A DNA stretch of 64,000 nt from Streptomyces abyssalis (GTDB lineage: Bacteria; Actinomycetota; Actinomycetes; Streptomycetales; Streptomycetaceae), in assembly GCF_001751365.1 (NCBI RefSeq), contig NZ_LJGT01000038.1:174466-238465 (forward strand), given 5' to 3'. A program made the position numbers and the translations under genes. The notes under the pieces are model-generated. The model worked only from the letters and a program-made list of their open reading frames with translations, was not told the DNA's origin and did not search any database. This document shows positions 9,217 through 16,186 of the stretch, one piece after another (position 1 is the stretch's first letter; each line of letters begins with the position of its first letter).

Positions 9217-10134
9217 ATGTTCCAGTACGTCACGGTGGGCCTGGACGGCACGCGCGAGAGCCTGGCCGCCGTCGACTGGGCGGCCCGGGAGGCGCTCGCA
9301 CGGGGGGTCACGCTGCAGCTCATCCAGGTCCGGGAGACAGGTGCGTATCCCTACTCGCCCATAGCGGACGACGAAGTCGAACGGGAATGGGCACAGACGA
9401 TCACGAACGAAGCCCTCGACGATCTCAACGCCCGGATGCCCGAACTGGCCGTCACGGTCGACATGGTCGCCGGGCGCCCGGCCCACGTTCTGGCGGACGC
9501 CTCCGCCGAGACCGATCTGCTCGTGCTCGGCTCACGCGGCCTCGGCACCCTGCTCGGCTTCATCGTCGGCTCGACGGCGCTGCCCACGGTCGCGCACACC
9601 GTGTGCCCCGTCGTCCTCGTACGCGCCCGTCCCCACGGCAAGGACGGCGGCGAAGCCCACGCCGGCCCCGTATCCGGCGCCGGCTACCCCGCGTCCGAGA
9701 CCCCCGGCGGCGACATCGTGCTCGGCCTCGACCTCGGCCGCCCCTGCGACGAACTCATCGCCTTCGCCTTCGACGCCGCGGCACGCCACTCGGCGCCGCT
9801 GCGCGTCGTGCACGCCTGGGACCTCCCCCCTACGTACGGCATGCGGCCACTGCCCGTGCCGCCCGCGATGACCAACGAGCTGCTCGCCGCCCAGAACCAG
9901 GCGCTCGCCGCGGCACTGCGCCCGTGGCAGGACGCGCAGCCCGACGTCAAGGTGCAGGCCGACGCCGTCATCGGGCAGCCCTCGCGGCTGCTGGTCGAGG
10001 CTGGCGCGCAGGCGTCGATGCTGATCGTGGGCCGCCGCAACCGGCGCTCGCGGCTCGGCACACATGTGGGCACCGTCGCCCACTCCGTCATGCACCACGC
10101 ACGTACGCCGGTCGCGGTCGTGCCGCACGACTGA
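9217..10134 (+). CDS. Universal stress protein with two USP domains
   Basis: A 305-residue cytosolic protein. Domain 1 (about 1-140) starts YVTVGLDGTRESLAAVDWA and has a nucleotide-binding loop LGSRGLGTLLGFIVGST. Domain 2 (about 160-305) starts DIVLGLDLGRPCDELIAFA and ends HSVMHHARTPVAVVP. The first loop matches the ATP-binding G-2x-G-9x-G(S/T) pattern; the second (GRRNRRSRLGTHVGT) is looser. GGAGGGAG lies 7 nt before ATG 9217. Tandem USPs are hallmark genes of hypoxia and dormancy regulons. Confidence 0.93.
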   Translation: MFQYVTVGLDGTRESLAAVDWAAREALARGVTLQLIQVRETGAYPYSPIADDEVEREWAQTITNEALDDLNARMPELAVTVDMVAGRPAHVLADASAETDLLVLGSRGLGTLLGFIVGSTALPTVAHTVCPVVLVRARPHGKDGGEAHAGPVSGAGYPASETPGGDIVLGLDLGRPCDELIAFAFDAAARHSAPLRVVHAWDLPPTYGMRPLPVPPAMTNELLAAQNQALAAALRPWQDAQPDVKVQADAVIGQPSRLLVEAGAQASMLIVGRRNRRSRLGTHVGTVAHSVMHHARTPVAVVPHD

Positions 10135-10186
10135 GACGGGCGCGGCCGCACGGCCCACCGCCCGTACCCCCAGGAGGTGCTCACAG

Positions 10187-11530
10187 ATGTCCGAGGCGAG
10201 GAAGACGGACCTGTACGAGCTGACGATGGCCATGTCCTACGTACGCGAGGGGATGACGGAGCCCGCGACCTTCAGCCTCTTCGTGCGCGACCTGCCGCCC
10301 GAGCGCGGCTTCCTCGTCGCCGCCGGGCTCGAACCCGCGCTGGACTACCTCAGCGGCTTCCGCATCGGACCCGAGGACCTGGACTCCTTCGGCAAGGCTC
10401 TCGGCCGTCCCGCCCGCGACCTGGTGCCGCTGCTCGGAACGGCCTTCAAGGGCGAGGTGCGCGCCGTCCCCGAAGGCACCGTCGTCTTCGCGAACGAGCC
10501 GCTGCTGGAGGTCACCGCGCCGCTGCCCGTCGCCCAGCTCGTCGAGACGTACCTGCTCAATCTGGTCAACCACCAGACGGCCGTCGCCTCCAAGGCGGCG
10601 CGGTGCGTGCTCGCCGCGGAGGCACGTCCCGTCATGGACTTCTCGATGCGCAGGACCCACGGGCTCGCGGCGGGATACGAGGCCGCGCGGACGGGCGCCG
10701 TCGTGGGCTTCGCGGGCACCAGCAACGTGGACGCCGCCGCGTCGCTCGGGCTGCCCGCGATCGGCACGATGGCCCACTCCTACGTGGAGGCGTTCTCCTC
10801 GGAGGAGGGCGCCTTCCGCGCCTTCGCGCGCGCCCATCCGGACCACCCCGTGACGTTCCTCGTCGACACCTACGACACGGACGCGGGCGTGCGCACCGCG
10901 GCCCGGGTGCTCAAGTCCCATGGGACGGCCGCCGGTTCGGCGGTACGGCTGGACAGCGGCAACCTGGGCGAGCAGGCGGTACGGGCGCGGCGGATCCTGG
11001 ACTCGGCTGGCCTGACGGACGTACTGATCGTGGCGAGCGGCGGGCTCGACGAGTACGCCGTGGACCGGCTGGTGCGCGCGGGCGCACCGATCGACGTCTA
11101 CGCCGTGGGCACGCGGATGGGCGTCTCGGCCGACGCGCCCTACCTGGACTCCGCGTACAAGCTGGTCGCCTACGGCGGACGCCCCGTCATGAAGCTGTCC
11201 TCGGCGAAGACCACCGCACCCGGAGCGAAGCAGATCTTCCGCAGCCACGGCTGCTCGGACGTGATCGCCCTGCGGTCCGAGCAGCCCGGTTCCGGCGAAC
11301 GGCCCCTGATGCGCCCCGTGATGCGGAACGGACGGCGCGTCAGCGAGGCACCGCCGCTGCGGGAGGCACGGGAACGGTTCACCGCCGACCTCGCCCAACT
11401 GCCGCCCGAGGCGCGGCGGATCACCGGGCCCACGGCACCACGACCTGCCTTCTCCGACCGGTTGAAGGCACTGTCCGACCAGGTCCGTCACCGGATCGAG
11501 AGCGAGATCCTCGCTCCGCAGCGGGTCTGA
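10187..11530 (+). CDS. pncB: Nicotinate phosphoribosyltransferase
   Basis: A 447-residue enzyme of the NAD salvage (Preiss-Handler) pathway that makes nicotinate mononucleotide from nicotinate and PRPP. The N-terminus TDLYELTMAMSYVREG, the loop FSMRRTHGLAAG and the PRPP-side segment VRLDSGNL...VASGGLDEY are characteristic. Length is normal for the short bacterial form. A strong AGGAGGTG lies 9 nt before ATG 10187. It follows the USP gene by 52 bp and precedes DUF1876 by 24 bp, so the three probably form one transcript. NAD salvage within a stress operon fits redox adjustment under low oxygen (inference). Confidence 0.93.
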   Translation: MSEARKTDLYELTMAMSYVREGMTEPATFSLFVRDLPPERGFLVAAGLEPALDYLSGFRIGPEDLDSFGKALGRPARDLVPLLGTAFKGEVRAVPEGTVVFANEPLLEVTAPLPVAQLVETYLLNLVNHQTAVASKAARCVLAAEARPVMDFSMRRTHGLAAGYEAARTGAVVGFAGTSNVDAAASLGLPAIGTMAHSYVEAFSSEEGAFRAFARAHPDHPVTFLVDTYDTDAGVRTAARVLKSHGTAAGSAVRLDSGNLGEQAVRARRILDSAGLTDVLIVASGGLDEYAVDRLVRAGAPIDVYAVGTRMGVSADAPYLDSAYKLVAYGGRPVMKLSSAKTTAPGAKQIFRSHGCSDVIALRSEQPGSGERPLMRPVMRNGRRVSEAPPLREARERFTADLAQLPPEARRITGPTAPRPAFSDRLKALSDQVRHRIESEILAPQRV

Positions 11531-11554
11531 CGGCCCGACACCCAGGAGGTCACC

Positions 11555-11854
11555 ATGCCGAACACACGCGAATGGAACGTACGGATCTTCCTCTACGAGG
11601 ACGAGGGCACGACGACCGCGCGTGCGGTACTCGACACCGGCGAGACGACGCTCACCGGCAGAGGCGTCGCGCGCTGCAATCCCGAGGACGTGGACATCCC
11701 GGAGATCGGTGACGAACTCGCCGCCAGCCGCGCCATGGCCGAGCTCGGCCGGCAGATGATGCGCGCCGCCGACCGCGACCTGCAGGGCGTGGGCGCCGGG
11801 CCGCTGCCGCCCAAGGCGCGTGCCGCCTTCGGCTGGCCCGACGTGACCCTGTGA
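11555..11854 (+). CDS. DUF1876 family protein
   Basis: A 99-residue protein beginning REWNVRIFLYEDEGTTTARAV, with LTGRGVARCNPEDVDIPEIGDE and the helix AASRAMAELGRQMM. This is the recognisable DUF1876 pattern, whose members occur widely in actinobacterial stress clusters as a small alpha/beta fold resembling dsRBD. Molecular role is unknown. CAGGAGGTCACC precedes ATG 11555. The last five codons including the stop are duplicated just downstream. Confidence 0.88.
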   Translation: MPNTREWNVRIFLYEDEGTTTARAVLDTGETTLTGRGVARCNPEDVDIPEIGDELAASRAMAELGRQMMRAADRDLQGVGAGPLPPKARAAFGWPDVTL

Positions 11855-11870
11855 CGACGTGACCCTGTGA
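11839..11870. repeat. Perfect 16-bp tandem duplication over the DUF1876 stop codon
   Basis: CGACGTGACCCTGTGA occurs twice in direct succession (11839-11854 and 11855-11870). The first copy ends the gene; the second repeats its last codons and stop in the untranslated region. It appears to be a recent slippage product, like the longer one at 1783-1835. Confidence 0.95.
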
Positions 11871-11966
11871 CGCGCTGGGCGGCTGCCCGGCCGGTCCCTG
11901 CCGGAGCCGGCGGTTCCGCGGAGAGCCCGGCAACTGCGGGGCGGCCCGCGGCCGTGGAGTGCCCGC

Positions 11967-12704
11967 TCAGCCTTCGTACTCGTCGGACGGGGGCTTGACC
12001 GGTGCGGCCCGGGTGACGTCGAAGAACGGTATGACTCCGCCGTTGACGGGGTCCTTGGCCCGCTTGCTGCTGTAGGTGCCCGTGACCTCCAGCCACGTGT
12101 CCGGCTGCAGGGTCGGAGGAAGCCGTCCCGAGAGCCGGACCTTGACGGGCTGGGCGTCCGCGGCGCAGCAGTTGAGGGTCATGCGCGTCAGGTGAGGTGC
12201 GCCGCCGCGGTCGAGGGCGACGAAGCCTGTCATCTTGATCCGCCGGTCGCGGAGGTTGCGTCCGTCGTCGTAGGCGGCGCGCCCGGCGTAGTCGCCGACA
12301 CCCAGCCGGAGGGTGCCGCCGGCGGGGAGTTCGGGGAAGGCGGGGAGCGGCTTGAGGGCCGTACCGGCGCGCATGGCGCTGTAGGAGCCGGGAGCGGGCG
12401 GGGCGACCAGGATCAGCGCCAGCAGCGGCAGAACGAGGAGCCACGAGACCCGCGGCTCCCGGTGTCCGTGGCCGTCATGCCCGCTGCTCCCGTGACCCTC
12501 GGCCGCACCGTTCCGCGCCGCCCGCAGCGCTCTCAGTTCGTACCAGACGGTGGCGAGGGCGGCGACGATCAGGACGGCTCCCGCGACCATCAGCAGCGGC
12601 CGCAACTCGGCCTTCACATAGCGCAGGTAGAGATCGGTGAAGCTGGCGCGCAGCACGGCCACGCCTATGAGGAACAGCACCGCGGCCTGCGCCTGCCGGT
12701 TCAC
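11967..12704 (-). CDS. TIGR03943 family membrane protein (partner of YraQ permease)
   Basis: 245 residues. Two membrane helices (about 5-25 and 37-57) are followed by a His/Gly-rich loop (GHGSSGHDGHGHREP), a third helix (about 88-108) and an extracytoplasmic OB-like domain containing the family's double-cysteine motif MTLNCCAADAQPV. GTG 12704 overlaps the stop of the permease gene by GTGA, so the two are translationally coupled. TIGR03943 (YcgQ-like) proteins are nearly always encoded with a YraQ/UPF0718 permease. A metal or small-ligand role is suspected but unproven. Confidence 0.85.
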   Translation of the reverse strand: MNRQAQAAVLFLIGVAVLRASFTDLYLRYVKAELRPLLMVAGAVLIVAALATVWYELRALRAARNGAAEGHGSSGHDGHGHREPRVSWLLVLPLLALILVAPPAPGSYSAMRAGTALKPLPAFPELPAGGTLRLGVGDYAGRAAYDDGRNLRDRRIKMTGFVALDRGGAPHLTRMTLNCCAADAQPVKVRLSGRLPPTLQPDTWLEVTGTYSSKRAKDPVNGGVIPFFDVTRAAPVKPPSDEYEG

Positions 12705-13759
12705 AGCAGCACCGCCCCGGCAAGGGCCGACACCGCGATTGCCAGCGCGAAGGTGACGGGAGCGAAACGCAGCGCGAACCCGCGGCCGAACGTGGCCGCC
12801 TGCATGGCGAAGAGCTTCAGGTCGATCATCGGTCCGACGACCAGGAACGCCAGCCGCGCGGTGAGCGAGAACTGGGTCAAGGAGGCCGCGACGAACGCGT
12901 CGGCCTCGGAACAGATCGACAACAGCACCGCGAGGAGCCCGAGGACGAGCACCGACACCACGGGATTGCCGGCAGCCGCCTGCAGCCAGCTCTCCGGCAC
13001 CACGGACTTGAGCGTCGCCGCGGCCATCGCACCGACGACGAGGAAGCCGCCGGCGTGCATCACGTCGTGCCGTACCGATCCCCAGAAGGCGGCCCCCTTG
13101 CCGAGGCCGTCGAAAGCGGGGCGGGCCGGTGGACGCATCCACTCGGTACGGCCCAGTCGCTGCCAGAGCCAGCCCATCGCGCAGGCCACCAGCAGACTCG
13201 CCACGAAGCGGGCCAGGACCATCTCGGGATCGCCGGGGAACGCCACGGCGGTGGCGGTCAGCACGATCGGGTTGATCGCGGGAGCGGACAGCAGGAACGT
13301 CAGCGCCGCGGCGGGAGTGACGCCCCGCCGTACGAGCGCCCCCGCCACCGGCACGGAAGCGCACTCGCAGCCGGGCAGAACCACACCGCCCACCCCGGCC
13401 ACCGGCACCGCCAGGGCGGGCCGCTTCGGCAGCGCCCGTACGAAGAAGGACGCGGGAACGAAGACCGCGATCGCCGCCGACAGCAGCACCCCGAGGACCA
13501 GGAACGGCAGCGCCTGGACCACGATCGCGACGAACACCGTCATCCAGCTCTGCATCAGCGGCGCGGACAGCGCCCGGCCGATCGGAGCCTGCAGCAGCAT
13601 CACCAGGAGCAGCACCACGGTCAGTACGAGGGACGAGCTGACCCGCCGGCTTCCCTGGCCCTCCGCGCCGCGGGCCTCCGCGGCGCCGTGGTCGCCGCCG
13701 TGGTCACCGCCTTGGCCGCCGCCGTCGGCGCGGGGCGGCGCTGTTTCGCTGGTCGGCAC
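12701..13759 (-). CDS. Permease of the YraQ/UPF0718 (DUF318) family
   Basis: A 352-residue integral membrane protein with a His/Gly-rich cytosolic N-terminus (about 1-45) and eight or more helices. The first family motif appears as LPGCECASVPVAGALVRRG, with Cys-Glu-Cys in place of the commoner Cys-Ser-Cys, followed by FLLSAPAINPIV. The C-terminal half repeats the plan with CSEADAFVAAS. This matches permeases linked to metal, arsenic or sulfur handling; the substrate is not known. It is first in a two-gene operon with the TIGR03943 partner. Confidence 0.85.
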   Translation of the reverse strand: MPTSETAPPRADGGGQGGDHGGDHGAAEARGAEGQGSRRVSSSLVLTVVLLLVMLLQAPIGRALSAPLMQSWMTVFVAIVVQALPFLVLGVLLSAAIAVFVPASFFVRALPKRPALAVPVAGVGGVVLPGCECASVPVAGALVRRGVTPAAALTFLLSAPAINPIVLTATAVAFPGDPEMVLARFVASLLVACAMGWLWQRLGRTEWMRPPARPAFDGLGKGAAFWGSVRHDVMHAGGFLVVGAMAAATLKSVVPESWLQAAAGNPVVSVLVLGLLAVLLSICSEADAFVAASLTQFSLTARLAFLVVGPMIDLKLFAMQAATFGRGFALRFAPVTFALAIAVSALAGAVLL

Positions 13760-13924
13760 TGGTGAGGTACCTCCGGTATGGCGTGCGCGCCGCCGTCGCC
13801 GGGATCGGTCTGCGGCGCGGCCGTCAGCGTAGCGGGAGGCTCGTCCCCGTGTCCTTCAACAGCCTGATCAGGCAGCACGGGCACGGCCGAAGGCCCGCTG
13901 CCCGCAAGGGCCCGCGGGACCGGG

Positions 13925-14830
13925 CTATCCGGCGCCGATGCGCGCCAGCCGGTCCGCGTCCCCGGTGCGCGGGCAGGTGGCGCACGCCTCGCCGGGCGAG
14001 ATCGCGTAGAAGAGGCAGCATCCGGTACGGGTACGCGTCGGGTACGAAGTGCCGTCGCCGCCGTGCAGGCGGCGGAAGCCGGCGCCCGCGGGGAACGGCG
14101 GGACCGGAGCGGGCAGCAGTTCGCCGGCCGCGGCGACGGCCTTCTCCTCGTCCCCTGTCGCGCGGCCGAGATGCCAGATGCCGGCGACGAGATCGTCCTC
14201 GGCCATGCCCCACAGCGCCCTCGGCCCGCGCCGGAGCCGGGGGCCGAGCGCCGCGATCAGGAGCCGTGCCTGGTCGGAGGCGGCGGTGCGGAGCTCCTGG
14301 TCGAGGGCCCCCTGGTCCGGCAGGACGACCGCGCCGGGGAGCGAGGCCGCGGGATCGTCCGGCAGGCATGCGAAGCCCCCCGGCACGACTTGGCAGGCTT
14401 CGTCCCGGCGGCTGATCCGGACATCCTGCGGGCGCAGACGCGGCACTCTGCGCTGCAGATACCAGGGCCCGCTCAGCAGCAGACAGGTGGACCACAGGAG
14501 GCGGTGCAGCACGCGGGAGGCCACGACGTCGGGGCGCTGCGCGGTCCCGTAACGGCCGGTGTGGCGTGCCGTCTCCGCCTCCAGCAGAACGTCGAGGATC
14601 TGCGGGTGACGGGCCAGTTCACCGAGCGCGGCCCAGTCCTGCCCGATCCCGGAAGGGGCGGGCACGATGTGAAGGCCGAGCGTGGGGCTCAGCGCGCTCA
14701 GGCGCGTGTAGGTCTCGGTGAGCAGGGTGCAGCAGCTCTCGACGCCTCGTGCGGAGGCCGACGCCGGGGCCAGGTTCAACGGGGCTCCTCGCGGTTCTGA
14801 CCGGTCTTGACGGCAGCGGTGTGCGAGCAT
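13925..14830 (-). CDS. FhuF-like (2Fe-2S) ferric-siderophore reductase
   Basis: 301 residues if ATG 14830 is the start. The C-terminus carries the FhuF iron-sulfur signature: Cys271 and Cys272 in GCCLFYAISPGEACATC, then Cys283 and Cys286, the CC-x10-C-x2-C pattern of siderophore reductases such as FhuF and DesE-linked proteins. The family reduces Fe(III) in imported siderophore complexes in the cytosol. An iron box lies 10-28 bp upstream of ATG 14830. The longer frame from ATG 14863 would place that operator inside the gene and is therefore rejected. It is divergent from the siderophore biosynthesis genes. Confidence 0.85.
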   Translation of the reverse strand: MLAHRCRQDRSEPRGAPLNLAPASASARGVESCCTLLTETYTRLSALSPTLGLHIVPAPSGIGQDWAALGELARHPQILDVLLEAETARHTGRYGTAQRPDVVASRVLHRLLWSTCLLLSGPWYLQRRVPRLRPQDVRISRRDEACQVVPGGFACLPDDPAASLPGAVVLPDQGALDQELRTAASDQARLLIAALGPRLRRGPRALWGMAEDDLVAGIWHLGRATGDEEKAVAAAGELLPAPVPPFPAGAGFRRLHGGDGTSYPTRTRTGCCLFYAISPGEACATCPRTGDADRLARIGAG

Positions 14831-14839
14831 GCTGCGCCA

Positions 14840-14858
14840 CCAGGTAAGGCGAACCTTA
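14840..14858. promoter_or_regulatory. Iron box (DmdR1/IdeR-type operator) of the FhuF-like gene
   Basis: CCAGGTAAGGCGAACCTTA aligns with the Streptomyces iron box TTAGGTTAGGCTCACCTAA and contains the dyad TAAGG-N4-CCTTA. It sits 10 bp upstream of the reductase start, where a bound DmdR1-type repressor would block transcription in iron-replete cells. Confidence 0.8.
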
Positions 14859-14908
14859 CTCACACGGTCCTGCGTGAACCCTCCCCGCCTCCCGGCGAGT
14901 TGGCAAAT

Positions 14909-14927
14909 TTAGGATTACCTAACTTAA
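14909..14927. promoter_or_regulatory. Probable iron box of the siderophore biosynthesis operon
   Basis: TTAGGATTACCTAACTTAA is an AT-rich sequence in otherwise GC-rich DNA that matches half-sites of the iron box (TTAGG and CCTAA). It lies about 45 bp upstream of the ATP-grasp start. It is less symmetrical than the other two boxes here. Confidence 0.6.
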
Positions 14928-14971
14928 GCTCGGCTCCGGCTCGCGTCGAACAGCGCCGGAAGGGTTCCGAC

Positions 14972-16186
14972 ATGCAGCTGTACCTGCTCGCCCTGAACCC
15001 GACCGACTCGGTCACCTGCGGCTTCCTGCCGGCTGCCCGGCGGCGGGGCCTGCGTGTCACGCTGCTCACCGACCGTCCCGAAGAGCACACCGGTTCCCTC
15101 CCGGACGGTCCCGGAACCGCCCCCGTCGAGGTGCTGGGCTGCGACGTGAGGGACGTCGCCTCGGTGATCGCCCGGATCTCCGGTCACCGCTCTCCCGACG
15201 CGGTCTTCACCAACAGCGACCATCTGCAGATGCAGGCCGCGCTGGCCGCCGACTACTTCGGGCTGCCGGCCAAGGACTGGCGCGCCGCGTTACGGACCAA
15301 GGACAAGGCCGAAATGCGCAGGCACCTCGCCGCGGCAGGCGCCGACACCGTATGGGCCGCCGAGATCACCGCCGGGGACGAGCTGTCGTCCCGTCTGCGG
15401 GCGCTGGAGGTTCCGTTCCCCTGCGTCGTCAAGCCGCGCGAGGGCGTGGCCAGTGAGGACGTCTTCCTGGCCGGCAGCACCGCGGAACTGGCCCGGCGGT
15501 GCGCGGAGATCAGGGAGCGGCGCCCGGGTGCCGCACTGGTGGTGGAGGAGTACCTCCCCGGCGAGCTGCACACCCTCGAGACCCTTGGGGACGGGGACCG
15601 TCTGCACGACCTCGGTGGCTTCCGCACCCGTCTGTCCCCGCCGCCCTGCTTCGTCGAGCGGCAGATGACGTACGTCCACCGGCATCCCGCGCCGGTGAGG
15701 GAATCGGTCCTCGCCCAGCTCGGCGTGCTCGGCGTCGGGCTCGGTGCCTGTCACACCGAGTTCGTGACCGGCGACGGCGGCCGCGCCCGGATCATCGAGG
15801 TCAACTACCGCGCCGTGGGCGACCAGGGCGATCTGCTGCTCGCGGACCTGCTCGACATCCCGCTCTTCGAGTACGTACTCGATGCCCACCTGGGTGTTCC
15901 GCTGCCGCCGGAGCCGGTCGCACGGACAGCCGGGGCGGCACGGATCGACTATCCGTGCGCCGACCGAGGGGGCACCCTCACCGCCGCGCCCCGCGCCTGT
16001 GACGTACGGGAAGGAGAAGTGCGGCTGGCCTACCGGCCGCTGCGTGCCGTGGGAGAGCGCCACGACCTCTACGACACCAACCGCGACTACCTGGGTGTCC
16101 TGCGGACCACCGGCACCGACCAGCACGCCGTGGACCGCGCCGCCGAGGAGTTCCTCGCCGCGCAGCGGTGGGAGATCACCCCGTGA
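14972..16186 (+). CDS. ATP-grasp ligase of a siderophore operon (contains a TTA codon)
   Basis: A 404-residue ATP-grasp enzyme. An N-terminal pre-ATP domain (about 1-105) precedes the nucleotide-binding region with FPCVVKPREGVASEDVFL (about 148-165), VVEEYLPGELHTLE and the metal-binding HTEFVTGDGGRARIIEVNYR near 260-285. Such enzymes form amide bonds through acyl-phosphates. Being first in an operon with two IucA/IucC synthetases, it probably joins an extra amino acid or carboxylate to the siderophore. Codon 107 (15290-15292) is TTA, read in Streptomyces by the bldA tRNA. GGAAGGG lies upstream of ATG 14972. The stop overlaps the next GTG by GTGA. Confidence 0.85.
   Translation: MQLYLLALNPTDSVTCGFLPAARRRGLRVTLLTDRPEEHTGSLPDGPGTAPVEVLGCDVRDVASVIARISGHRSPDAVFTNSDHLQMQAALAADYFGLPAKDWRAALRTKDKAEMRRHLAAAGADTVWAAEITAGDELSSRLRALEVPFPCVVKPREGVASEDVFLAGSTAELARRCAEIRERRPGAALVVEEYLPGELHTLETLGDGDRLHDLGGFRTRLSPPPCFVERQMTYVHRHPAPVRESVLAQLGVLGVGLGACHTEFVTGDGGRARIIEVNYRAVGDQGDLLLADLLDIPLFEYVLDAHLGVPLPPEPVARTAGAARIDYPCADRGGTLTAAPRACDVREGEVRLAYRPLRAVGERHDLYDTNRDYLGVLRTTGTDQHAVDRAAEEFLAAQRWEITP

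Noticed and set aside
14831..14863. Upstream ATG 14863 as start of the FhuF-like gene
   Set aside because: It would put a good iron-box operator inside the coding sequence. ATG 14830 places the operator just upstream.
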